Source: Acanthopleuribacter pedis (GTDB lineage: Bacteria; Acidobacteriota; Holophagae; Acanthopleuribacterales; Acanthopleuribacteraceae). Taken from it: a stretch of DNA of 64,000 nucleotides. Position numbers and translations under genes: made by a program. The stretch covers positions 310,001 through 374,000 of the forward strand of contig NZ_JAFREP010000006.1 in the NCBI RefSeq assembly GCF_017377855.1, in the 5' to 3' direction. Below are positions 54,001 to 61,669 of this stretch, in pieces (position 1 is the stretch's first letter; each line of letters opens with the position of its first letter). The notes below the pieces were generated by a model, which saw only the letters and a program-made list of their open reading frames with translations, was not told the DNA's origin and made no database searches.

Positions 54001-57000
54001 CTCACCGCGCAGGGCGGCTACTTGGCGGGCGATTTCGGCGAGTTGGGCGCTAATGGCGTCGAGGGCCGGGTTCGCGCCCTCCGCGACGACGGGTGTGGTT
54101 GCGCGCTCGGGATCCGCCAATTGGACATCCTCGCCTAGTTCCACGTCGAGCAGTGCGGCGAGGGCGTCGATGGTGGGCACGTCGTCGAACAGGCGGCGGA
54201 AAGGCACGTCGACGCCGAACTCGGTTTTGACGGTTTGGTTGATTTGGATTAGCAGCAGCGAATCGCAGCCCAGTTCCAGGAAGGTTTGCGCGGTATCGAT
54301 CTGGTGTTCATCCATGCCCGCCGCGTTACTGAGCACGGTGCGCAGTTCGGCGCGCAGCAGGTCGACCCGTGCGCGGGTATTGCCGGTTTGGGGTTTGGAT
54401 GGGTTTTCGACGGCGGCGGGCGGTTCCTCGGCTGAAGGGGCGGGTTTGGGCTCGGCTTCCGCGACGGCGGGATCCGGTTCAATCCAAAAACGGGTTGGTT
54501 CGAAGGCATAACCGGGCAGCGCGATGCGGCGCGGGCCTGAATCGGTGCCGGTCGGTTCGAACCAATCGGACCAAATTACGGGTACCCCTTGGGTCCACAA
54601 AGCGGCGGCGCTGTTCAACGCGGTAGGACAGCCTTGCGCGGCTTGTTTGGTGCTGGGCAGCGAACCGAACACGCGCCCGCGTGCCTCGGGACGGTGGTGG
54701 GCGACCAACTGCTGTAAACTTTGGCCGGGGCCGATTTCCAGGTAGCGGGTGTCGGGGGAAGCCACGTGATCGAGGCTTTGGGCGAAGCGAACCGGGCGGC
54801 GCAGGTGCTCGGCCCAGTAATTGGGGTCCTGGGCTTGCTCGGCGGTGAGCGGTTTGCCGGTGCGGTTGGAAATGACCGCCATGCTGGGTGCGTTGAGGGT
54901 TACCGCGGCGCAGGCGGCGGTGAACGGCGCCAAGGCCGGTTCCATCATGGCCGTGTGGAAGGCGTGCGAGGTGTGCAGTCGCCGGCAGGAGACGCCCGCG
55001 TTCTGAAGTTTCGTCGCCAGTTCGTCAATGGCGGGAATCGGGCCGGCGACCACGTTGCGCTCGCGGCCGTTGTAGGCGGCGATGGTCAGACCCGGACCGA
55101 GTTGGCTTTCCAGCAGGGTCGCCTCTTCGGCGACGGCCAGCATGGCACCGGGTTGTTGGGCCTGCATCAGGCGAGCGCGCTGCAGGACCAGCCGCAAACC
55201 GTCTTGTAGGGAAAAGACCCCGGCGAAACAGGCCGCGGCCAACTCACCTATGCTGTGGCCGATCATCGCGGTGGGGCGGACACCGCGTTCCCACCACCAG
55301 CGTGCCAAGCAAAACGAGACGATAAACAGCGCGGGTTGCGCCCATTCAGTGTCGGTTAACTGACCGTCGTCGACTTGGCGTTCCAACAGCAACCCGCTCA
55401 GGTCGGGGCCGCCTTGCTTGAGCAGCAGGCGACAGGTTTCTTCAACGCGGGCGCGGAAGTCGGCGTCGTGTTCGGCCAAATCGGCGGCCATACCCGCGTA
55501 TTGCGCGCCCTGACCGGAGAAAAGCCAAACCAGGGGTGGTGGCTCGAACGGGGCGGCCGCGGCTGTGCCCAGGCGCGCTAGGGCGTGCGCGGCTTCGGCC
55601 GCGTTTTGGGCGATGACCGCGCGGCGGTAGGGGAAGCATTTGCGGCCTTCCGCCAGGGAAAAGGCCGTGTCCACCGCGTTTTGGTTTGGGTGCAAACGGG
55701 CGTGTTCGGCCAAGGCTTCCGTCATGCGGTCGAGGGCCGCCTCGCTTTTGGCGGATACCACAAAAGGCAGCGGTTTGTTCGTTTCGGGCCGCGCTGCCGG
55801 CTGATCGGCTTGTTCGAGGATGACATGGGCGTTGGTACCGCCGAGCCCAAACGAACTGACGCCGGCGCGTCGGGGCCGGTCTTGGCGCGGCCAAGCCGTG
55901 GTTTCCGTGTGCACGTAGAAGGGGCCGGCGTCGAAGTCGATCTCGGGGTTGGGCGTGGTGAAGTTCAAACTGGCGGGCAATTGCTCGTGGTACAGCGCCA
56001 GCGCGCATTTAATCAGACCGCTGATCCCGGCGGCGGCGTCGAGGTGGCCGATGTTGGTTTTGACCGAACCCAGGGGAATCGAACCTACCGGGGTGTCGGG
56101 TCCGCCCAGGGCGCGGTTGAGCGCGCGCACCTCGACCGCGTCGCCCAATCGGGTGCCGGTTCCGTGTGCTTCGATGTAATCGATGTCGGCGGGTTCCAAG
56201 CCGGCCACGCCCAGTGCTTCTTCAATCACGGCGACTTGGCCGGAGACGCTGGGCGCGGTGTAACCGACCTTGTCGGCACCGTCGTTGTTCACCGCGGAGC
56301 CGCGAATTAGCGCGTAAATCGTATCGCCGTCGGCAACCGCGTCTTCCCAGCGTTTGAGCACCACCGCGCCGACCCCGTCCGCGAAAACCGTGCCTTGCGC
56401 CGATGCGTCAAACGCCGCGCATACGCCGTTGGGTGAGGCCATGCCGCCGTCTTGGTAGCGGTAGCCGCGATGTTGTGGGACCTGCACCGCGACGCCGCCC
56501 GCCAGCGCCATGTCACACTGGTAACCGAGCAACGCGCGACAGGCGGTGTGGACCGCGACCAAGGACGAAGAACAGGCGGTGTTGGTGCTGACCGCCGGAC
56601 CTTTGAGGTCGAGTTTGTAGGCGGTACGGGTGGCGAGGTGATCCTTGTCGGTGGCGTAAATCAGCCGGGTCAGCGGTTCGCCCTCGCGAATGCGGCGGTT
56701 GTGCAACAGGTGGTTGATCAGGTAGGTGCTGACCGCGGAACCGGCGAACACGCCCACGTGTTGCTCCGGGGCGTCGGCGGCGTGACCCGCGTGTTCCAAG
56801 GCGTGCCACGCGGTTTCGAGGAACAGCCGGTGGCCCGGATCAAGCAGTTCGGCCTCGCGCGGCAGGAACCCGAAAAAGCCGGCGTCGAAGCGGTCGATGT
56901 CGGCGAGGAGGGGTTTGTCGCGCACGTAGTCGGGTTTGGCCGACTCGGCCGGATCCACCCCGGCCGCCGCCAACTGCTCGTCGCTGAGGCGGGTGTTGAT

Positions 57001-57105
57001 GCGGGCGCCGTTCAGCAATTGGCTCCAGTAGGTATTGAGGTCGGTGGCGCCGGGAAAGCGGCAGGCCATGCCGATGATCGCGAGATCGCTATCGTGTTGC
57101 GTCAT
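48001..57105 (-). CDS. Hybrid PKS-NRPS, KS-AT-ACP-aminotransferase-C-A-T-E (3034 aa)
   Basis: ATG at 57105 (GAGGAA upstream), overlapping the preceding stop by 4 nt. KS (~8-435; Cys178, His314, His354). AT (~525-820; GHSIGEL Ser618, HAFH 714, malonyl). ACP with LGCDSL (Ser949). A Pro/Ala linker with a short coiled helix. A PLP class III aminotransferase (~1070-1515) of the glutamate-semialdehyde type with GSEA and TYGKIAGGG (Lys1352). Then C (~1525-1945, HHLVCDG 1653), A (~1970-2475; FDFSVWE and NMYGITETTVH give about D-F-W-S-V-G-M-V-H, Thr-like), T with GGDSI (Ser2526), and E (~2575-3010, HHLAVDG 2712). There is no KR here, so the beta-keto thioester is converted to a beta-amine in place, as in mycosubtilin/iturin and microcystin assembly. 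The C domain acylates a Thr-like residue with it, and E inverts that residue. Confidence 0.95.
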   Translation of the reverse strand: MTQHDSDLAIIGMACRFPGATDLNTYWSQLLNGARINTRLSDEQLAAAGVDPAESAKPDYVRDKPLLADIDRFDAGFFGFLPREAELLDPGHRLFLETAWHALEHAGHAADAPEQHVGVFAGSAVSTYLINHLLHNRRIREGEPLTRLIYATDKDHLATRTAYKLDLKGPAVSTNTACSSSLVAVHTACRALLGYQCDMALAGGVAVQVPQHRGYRYQDGGMASPNGVCAAFDASAQGTVFADGVGAVVLKRWEDAVADGDTIYALIRGSAVNNDGADKVGYTAPSVSGQVAVIEEALGVAGLEPADIDYIEAHGTGTRLGDAVEVRALNRALGGPDTPVGSIPLGSVKTNIGHLDAAAGISGLIKCALALYHEQLPASLNFTTPNPEIDFDAGPFYVHTETTAWPRQDRPRRAGVSSFGLGGTNAHVILEQADQPAARPETNKPLPFVVSAKSEAALDRMTEALAEHARLHPNQNAVDTAFSLAEGRKCFPYRRAVIAQNAAEAAHALARLGTAAAAPFEPPPLVWLFSGQGAQYAGMAADLAEHDADFRARVEETCRLLLKQGGPDLSGLLLERQVDDGQLTDTEWAQPALFIVSFCLARWWWERGVRPTAMIGHSIGELAAACFAGVFSLQDGLRLVLQRARLMQAQQPGAMLAVAEEATLLESQLGPGLTIAAYNGRERNVVAGPIPAIDELATKLQNAGVSCRRLHTSHAFHTAMMEPALAPFTAACAAVTLNAPSMAVISNRTGKPLTAEQAQDPNYWAEHLRRPVRFAQSLDHVASPDTRYLEIGPGQSLQQLVAHHRPEARGRVFGSLPSTKQAAQGCPTALNSAAALWTQGVPVIWSDWFEPTGTDSGPRRIALPGYAFEPTRFWIEPDPAVAEAEPKPAPSAEEPPAAVENPSKPQTGNTRARVDLLRAELRTVLSNAAGMDEHQIDTAQTFLELGCDSLLLIQINQTVKTEFGVDVPFRRLFDDVPTIDALAALLDVELGEDVQLADPERATTPVVAEGANPALDAISAQLAEIARQVAALRGEPQAPAKAAPPPKKAPVKSAEKVKLGPYRPIEREESDELTPRQRAYLDVFSERYLAKTKGSRDFTQKNRATLADVRASLGYQALWKNLVYPLVIERAEGCQVTDLDGNRYIDMVMGFGVNLFGHNPAFVTKAVSEALAGRPQMVGPQISLMENAVQRFRQLTGMDRVTFCITGSEAVATAMRLARTATGRNRVALFKDSYHGNFDSVLVRRGAAGNSLPVTLGIPQHMVDDIVVLDYGCDSALQFLREQDDIAVVLVEPVQCRNPELEPGPFLRELRKVTAAVGTLLVFDEVVTGFRVHPGGAQAVFGVRADLATYGKIAGGGMPLGIVAGKAEYMDAIDGGFWQYDDSSFPPANQTVFAGTFCKHPLGIAAAAAVFQHLLDEGPALQETLAARTTRFAAALNAVFEEAQAPIFVKNHASIFAFAARDDYKWFELLFYHLRLHGVSVWGERPYFVSTAHRDEDLDAVVAAVRRAVADMQRGGFLPDPSQPERAPLTPDQRDILTACTMDPAATHAYITPAAMRLRGPLQSDALAAAFKKVVARHDALRTTVDADTGESLVHARIAAELTRVDLRDTPQRLADLLDREEYRAFDLKRGPLVRATLYQLAEEEHVLCAATHHLVCDGLSMDTLLGDLLQLYNQQIGRPTPPLPTPQNPAQYLAWLEAPAQVTARQNNTAYWMERFQDGVPASALPLDFPRPPLKTVVGARVVSTLEAPLVAQLKTLGQKQGASLFVTLAAAFKVLLYRLTGEDRHVIGVPVAGQALAGLDPCIGHFVHLVPLLSEPGEAAHFRAYLAALKQHFFAAHDHAQFRAADLKTRNSDPTRAPLINITFNLETVPGSLTLGDLQVEKVDVPKHHVPFELVVNAYLDGEQVHIEWDYNRNLFAAATLQRWTEHFRLLLEALSSDPNQPLDRLAMLTTAERRQLLNVRGDAAPRVATTGATLVASVEAAAARYGAATAVTLPCENGEVQHLDYAGLNRRANQLAHLLRAQGVGLETPVALCLERGPELIIAMLAVIKAGGCYLPLDPTHPTARLQHMVQDAQAPLCLSQTDLAGTLPANPSCRVLNLDQLDADLAAQPDHNPGIAVDPANLAYIIYTSGSTGTPKGVAVSHGNATRLFESCTAWFDFQPSDTWSFFHSAAFDFSVWEIWGALCHGARVLTVPYWVSRNPETCYDLLQREGVTLLSQTPSAFYQLLRAEENRDRLVHPRYLVFGGEALNIAALEPWFNRRETDETTLINMYGITETTVHVTYRQVTRADLKTAMSPIGVPLPDLSLEVLDAHGEPVPLGVAGELQVGGAGLARGYLNQPALTAQRFVPNPHGPAGARLYRSGDLAKRRADGELVYVGRHDHQVQLRGFRLELGEIEARLVKHPAVREAVVLLRDDATRGEHLTAWWVGDAAAAEELRPMLREVLPAYMVPAYFVHMEHLPRTGNDKIDRRALPDPKPAGHDAEAAAAQRTPAETTMAEIWASVLNLKEINIHDHFFDLGGDSIIAIQIAAKAKAAGMRLTPQQIFQHPTVAESAAFAATQDRFAAVTEVAPRPEGAVPLGAMQQRFFAANPPVPNYHHQSLMLDVAAGVGETQIHAALNALLDHHDALRLRFIREQGAWRQHYAAPGEQAPLQVTDCRDGDAAACAARLAEAASQAIHLGDGPLLQANLLLGAGADATHPNSLMVHIHHLAVDGVSWRILLEDLETLLAQQATGRSLQLPPRTASVKTLNSAGQTWADSPAGREERVFWENQTRAASALPRCSDAETTTGNQQATYRTSLDPSLTDLLTQVPTRRRIAVNDLLVTAVATQIAALTGNSQVVLDLEGHGRQDLGASHDSTRTVGWFTAMYPVNLTLPEESTAQVQAVAEALRAVPNGGAGYGWLYPDRRAGAEVLFNYLGRIDGKADGRLVRPRPAPGPDSHPDNPLSHPLEIDALINDGRLEMHWRFTAEHFRAETVSDWANDCLNHLVCLIDACLSETDAAPVMDASGLDADDLEKVFAEIDLAGMGEA

Positions 57106-60100
57106 GATTTCCTCGTTCGACGGGCGTTATCGCGTGCCATCGCCTGACGTTGCCTGGCGCCGCGGTCGCGTTTGTTCGCGGCGGTGGGGGCGGGCGTTTC
57201 GGCAGGGGTGATGTTGGCGGCGAGTTGCGCGATGGTCGGGTATTCGAAAAAGTCGGAGACCCTCAAGGTCTTGGGTGGGGTGGGTAGCTTTTGCAGGGGA
57301 CCGCGCAGGGCGGCGTGAACTTGGACGGCCAGAAAAGAAGAGGCGCCAAGGTCGAAGAAGTTGTCGTGAATGCCGACCTGTTCCAGACCGAGTTGTGCGG
57401 CCCAAGTGTCGGCGAGTAAGGTTTCCAGCGGGTTGCGCGCGGCCACATACGGGTTGGCCAGCGGCGGACGCGGATGACTGCCGCGTTTGGCGCTCGGAGC
57501 GGGGGTTTCGTCGGGGTCGCGGGTCAGACCGGCCGCGGCGCGGTTGCGGCGTTGTTCGATATCGGTCGTGGTGACCCACACCCGCGTCAGCGGTTTTTGC
57601 AGCAAGCCGGCGAACAGGGCTTGGCCCCGTTGCGGCGGCATGCCGACCGGCGTGCCCGGCGCGGTGCGCGATTGACCGGTGTTGTGCCAGCCGTCCCAGT
57701 TGATGGACATGGTGCGTCCCGCGAATCTGCTGTCGCGCCATTCGGCGAAGGCGTCGAGGAAGGCGTTGGCGGCCGCGTAATCGGCCAGCCCGATCCCGCC
57801 CAGTTCGGCGGCCATCGAGGAGCACAGCACCATCCAGTCGAGCGGGCGCCGCGCAAAGAGTTCGCCGAGGACCAGGGTGCCCGCGATTTTGGGTTCACGC
57901 GCCCAGTTGCCACTATTTCCGGCCGCGATGGTTTGGACCCGTGCCCCGCCCGCCGCGTGGATGACGCCGCGCACCCTCCGGCCGCGGCGTTCCCAGGCTT
58001 CAATGAGTTGGGTCATTGCGGCGCGGTCGGTGACATCGGCCTGGGCGGTGACCACCTCGGCGCCGGCGTCGCGCAGGCGTTTGACCGCGGCCAAGGCGCG
58101 CGCGGTGGGATCGTCGCTGTCGGCGTCGGCTTGGGTGGTGCCGTCGAGGCCGGGCAAGGCGGTGCGTCCGGTGAGGAGCAGGGTGACGCCCGGACCCGCG
58201 AGGACCTCGGCCAAGGCGGCACCGACGCCGCCCGTGCCGCCGGTGATTAGGTAGAGGCCGGGTTCGGCACGAAAAGGGGTTTGCGGTCGCGGGGGGGCCG
58301 GCTGAATCGTACGCGCCCAGAAGGTTTGGCCCCGTTGGGCGAGATGCCGCGCGGGTGACTGGCTTTTTAACAGTTCGTAGAGCAGCTCGCCGCGGTCGTC
58401 CTCGGGATCCAGGTCGAGAAAACGAACTTTTAGGTCGGGGACTTCCTGTACCGCCACCCGCAACAAACCGATCAAAGGGGCTTGATGGGGAAACAGCGGT
58501 TCGCGGCCGGTGACGTTTTCCAAACCGCGCGTGAGCAGGGTGATTTGGGTCGGATGGCCGTGTTCGGTTTTTGGCAGGTTGGTAACGGATCGCAATAATT
58601 CCGCCATGTTTTCATAAACCTTTAGGGCGCCGTCCATCGGGCCGTGGTTGGGGTCGGTGGGATCCTGTTCCGCCCCGAGGTCCAAGTCACTGCAAAACAC
58701 AATCTGTTCGGGGGTGCCGATCTGAGCCATGGTTGCGAGCAGGGCGTCTTGTGCACCCGCTGCCGCAAGGTTTACCGCAAACCGGTCCGTGGCGATTTTT
58801 TGAAAGCCGTCACCTTGGCTGAACAGCACGATGCGATGCCCGTCGGCTTCGGCGTCCTCAAGGAACCGCGGCGCGCGACGGCGCCCGTTGGTCACCAGCC
58901 ACCACAAACCGGGTTTCGCGTTCGCTTGCGGTGGTTCGATTAGCTTGGTCCAGGTCGGCGCAAACAGATCATAGCTCGGTGTGGTTTGGGTGGTGGTTTC
59001 CGTGCTTGGGGCGGGCGAACCTTGCGGCCACCAAAAGCGTTTGCGCTGAAAGGGATAGGCGGGCAGGGCGAGGGTGCGGCGCGGTTGATCCCCGTGCAGC
59101 GCCTCCCAGTTGAGGTCGACCCCGGCGCACCAGGTTTTGCCCAAACTTTCCAGCACAAAAGTGGTACCGTCGGTTTGGCTTTTGGCATGGGGCATGGTTG
59201 CTAAGGCGGTGTGGCCGGTGCCGAAACGCGGGTGGTTTTGGGCCAAGCCGGCGAGGGTGGCGCCCGGACCGATTTCCAGCAGGAGACAACGCGGCGTGCT
59301 TAGCAAGGTCCGCAGGCAATCGTTAAACCGCACCGGCTTGCGCATTTGCGTCAGCCAGTAGTCGGGCGAAACGGCCTCGCTGTCCGAGAGGCGTTTGCCG
59401 GTGAGGTTGCACATCATTGGCAAGCGCGGCGGCTTCAGGGTTACCTTGCTCAAGGCCGCGGCGAAGGGTGCCCGCAAGGCCTCGGTGTGGTGTGAATGGA
59501 AGGCATGGGAGGTGTGGAGTTTGACCGCGTTGAGGCCGCGCGCCTGAAGCTGCTGTTGCAGGGTGGTGAGCGCGGCCGGCTCGCCGGTCAGCACGGCTGA
59601 TTTGGGTCCGTTGACCGCGGCGAGTTCGATGCCGGCACCGAGATGGGCGGCCACGTCGATTTCCGCCAGCGGAACGGCCAGCATCGCGCCGGGCGGCATG
59701 TTTTGCATCAGGCGTGCGCGCTCGCAAACCAAACCCATGCCGTCCTCCAACGAAAACACCTCGGCCAAGCAGGCGGCGGTGTATTCGCCCAAACTGTGGC
59801 CCAGCAAAAGGGTGGGTTCCACGCCCCAGGCGCGCCACTGGGCCGCCATGGCGACGCCGATTGCGAACAGCGCGGGTTGCGCCAAACGGGTTTGGCGCAG
59901 CGAAGCGACGGCCTCTGCGTCGTCGCGTGCACAGAAGAGAAGCGGGGCCAAATCCGTGTCCAGGTGGGGGCGCGCCGCGGCCAAGGTCCGTGCCAGGGTT
60001 TCGCGAAAAACCGGGAATTCGTTCAGATCACGCGCCATGCCCGGCATTTGCGCGCCTTGGCCTGGCAACAGAAAGGCGATTTCGCCTTGGTGCGCGTCGG

Positions 60101-61661
60101 TGTGGGTTGGGACGGCGGCGCGCAGGCGAAGCGCGGCGTCGGGACCGCTAGCGGCCACCGCAAAGGTGCGATGCGCCATGGGTTTGCGCCCGAGACTCAG
60201 GGTTTGGGCGGCGGCGCTCAGGTCACAAGCCGGATGGTCCAGCGCGGCGGCGGTGGTGGCGGCCAGCGCGGTCAAGGCGGCCGGATCATGGGCCGAAAGC
60301 GGCAGCAGGTAGGGGCCGCCCGCGGCCGTCGAAGGCCTGGGCTTGGATGCCTCTTCCAATACCGCGTGCACGTTGGTGCCGCCGATGCCGAAGGAACTGA
60401 CGCCCGCGCGGCGCGGCTTTCCCGCCGCCGTGTGCCAGGCTTGTTTGCGGGTATTCACGAAAAACGGGCTGGTGGCCAGGTTGAGTTTGGGGTTGGGTGT
60501 TTCGAAATGCAGGCTGGGCGGAAGCGTGCGGTGGTGCAGCGCCAATACGGCCTTGATGAAACCGGCAATCCCGGCGGCGGTGTTGAGGTGGCCGAAATTC
60601 GACTTGACCGAACCGAGCGCGCAGTAACCGACGCGGTCCGTTTGGGCGCGGAACACCTTGGTCAGGGCGGCCACTTCAATGGGATCACCGAGGGGCGTCG
60701 CGGTGCCGTGGGCTTCGATCAGGCCGATGCTGTCGGGGTCGACATCGGCCATGGCCAGCGCCTCGTCAATCACGCGCGCCTGACCTTCCACCGCGGGGGC
60801 GGTAAAACCGACCTTGGCGGCGCCGTCGTTGTTGACCGCGATGCCTTTGACCACCGCGTACATGGGTTTGCCTTGGTCGCGGGCATCCTGAACCCGCATC
60901 AGCGCGACGACGCCGACGCCGTTGCCGCCGATGATGCCGGAAGCCGCGGCGTCAAACGGCCGACAGACGCCGTCCTTTGCCAAAATCATGCCTGGCTGAT
61001 AATGGTAGCCCACGGTTTGCGGCACCATCAGTGCCACCCCGCCCGCCAGCGCCAGGTCGGATTCACCCGCGAGCAGGCTTTGGCAGGCCAGATGGACGGC
61101 GGTCAGCGAGGTGGAGCAGGCGGTTTGCACGCAAAGCGCGGGGCCTTTGAGGTTGAGTTTGTAGGCGGTGCGGGTTGGTAAAAAATCTTTGTCGTTGCCC
61201 AGCGCGTGGGCGTAGAAGCGGGTTAGGTCCAGCATGCCGCCGTCCGCTTGCAGGCGGCCGTAGGTGTTCATGGCCGCGCCGGCGAACAGCCCGATGGGAC
61301 CCTCGGCGCGGTCCGGGTCGACACCGGCATGTTCCAGGGCGTGCCAGGCCGTTTCCAGGAACAGCCGGTGCTGTGGATCCATGTGTTCCGCTTCGCCGGG
61401 CGTGATCCCGAAAAAGGCCGCGTCGAAGCGGTCGATGTCGGGCAGAATCGCCGCCTTGCGCACGTAGTCGGGCGATTCGAATGCCGCGCGCGGGACGCCG
61501 GCCGCCAGCAGCGCTTCATCGCTAAGCTCGGTGACCGAGGCGACGCCGTTTTGCAGATTGTCCCAGTAAGCGTTGCGGTCGGCCGCGCCGGGAAAGCGGC
61601 AGGCCAGGCCTACCACGGCAATGTCATTTTCGCCGGGTTCGTAGGATTCAGGATCGGTCAT
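57102..61661 (-). CDS. Type I PKS module, KS-AT-KR-ACP (1519 aa)
   Basis: ATG at 61661, 8 nt after the upstream stop, with GGCGGGA before it. The frame stays open another 306 nt upstream into the preceding gene, but that part has no KS homology. KS (~10-440) with TACSTS (Cys182), EAHGTATPLGDP (His318) and KSNFGHLN (His358). AT (~525-830) with GHSLGEY (Ser623) and HTSHAFH (719-722), the malonyl-CoA signature. KR structural and catalytic parts (~895-1310) with GGTGGVG, CSSM (Ser1282) and DYAAANAF (Tyr1295), complete and probably active. ACP (~1405-1480) has GASSFL (Ser1442) instead of the usual GxDSL. No DH or ER is present, so the unit should remain a beta-hydroxy acid. It extends the amino-acid starter made by the protein encoded at 61670-64000. 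The tail is strongly basic (about seven Arg in the last 19 residues). Confidence 0.95.
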   Translation of the reverse strand: MTDPESYEPGENDIAVVGLACRFPGAADRNAYWDNLQNGVASVTELSDEALLAAGVPRAAFESPDYVRKAAILPDIDRFDAAFFGITPGEAEHMDPQHRLFLETAWHALEHAGVDPDRAEGPIGLFAGAAMNTYGRLQADGGMLDLTRFYAHALGNDKDFLPTRTAYKLNLKGPALCVQTACSTSLTAVHLACQSLLAGESDLALAGGVALMVPQTVGYHYQPGMILAKDGVCRPFDAAASGIIGGNGVGVVALMRVQDARDQGKPMYAVVKGIAVNNDGAAKVGFTAPAVEGQARVIDEALAMADVDPDSIGLIEAHGTATPLGDPIEVAALTKVFRAQTDRVGYCALGSVKSNFGHLNTAAGIAGFIKAVLALHHRTLPPSLHFETPNPKLNLATSPFFVNTRKQAWHTAAGKPRRAGVSSFGIGGTNVHAVLEEASKPRPSTAAGGPYLLPLSAHDPAALTALAATTAAALDHPACDLSAAAQTLSLGRKPMAHRTFAVAASGPDAALRLRAAVPTHTDAHQGEIAFLLPGQGAQMPGMARDLNEFPVFRETLARTLAAARPHLDTDLAPLLFCARDDAEAVASLRQTRLAQPALFAIGVAMAAQWRAWGVEPTLLLGHSLGEYTAACLAEVFSLEDGMGLVCERARLMQNMPPGAMLAVPLAEIDVAAHLGAGIELAAVNGPKSAVLTGEPAALTTLQQQLQARGLNAVKLHTSHAFHSHHTEALRAPFAAALSKVTLKPPRLPMMCNLTGKRLSDSEAVSPDYWLTQMRKPVRFNDCLRTLLSTPRCLLLEIGPGATLAGLAQNHPRFGTGHTALATMPHAKSQTDGTTFVLESLGKTWCAGVDLNWEALHGDQPRRTLALPAYPFQRKRFWWPQGSPAPSTETTTQTTPSYDLFAPTWTKLIEPPQANAKPGLWWLVTNGRRRAPRFLEDAEADGHRIVLFSQGDGFQKIATDRFAVNLAAAGAQDALLATMAQIGTPEQIVFCSDLDLGAEQDPTDPNHGPMDGALKVYENMAELLRSVTNLPKTEHGHPTQITLLTRGLENVTGREPLFPHQAPLIGLLRVAVQEVPDLKVRFLDLDPEDDRGELLYELLKSQSPARHLAQRGQTFWARTIQPAPPRPQTPFRAEPGLYLITGGTGGVGAALAEVLAGPGVTLLLTGRTALPGLDGTTQADADSDDPTARALAAVKRLRDAGAEVVTAQADVTDRAAMTQLIEAWERRGRRVRGVIHAAGGARVQTIAAGNSGNWAREPKIAGTLVLGELFARRPLDWMVLCSSMAAELGGIGLADYAAANAFLDAFAEWRDSRFAGRTMSINWDGWHNTGQSRTAPGTPVGMPPQRGQALFAGLLQKPLTRVWVTTTDIEQRRNRAAAGLTRDPDETPAPSAKRGSHPRPPLANPYVAARNPLETLLADTWAAQLGLEQVGIHDNFFDLGASSFLAVQVHAALRGPLQKLPTPPKTLRVSDFFEYPTIAQLAANITPAETPAPTAANKRDRGARQRQAMARDNARRTRKS

Positions 61662-61669
61662 GGTCCCGC

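Noticed and set aside
34298..61661. Trans-AT polyketide synthase
   Set aside because: Each of the three KS domains is followed by a complete AT with GHSxGE and HAFH motifs, so loading is in cis with malonyl-CoA.
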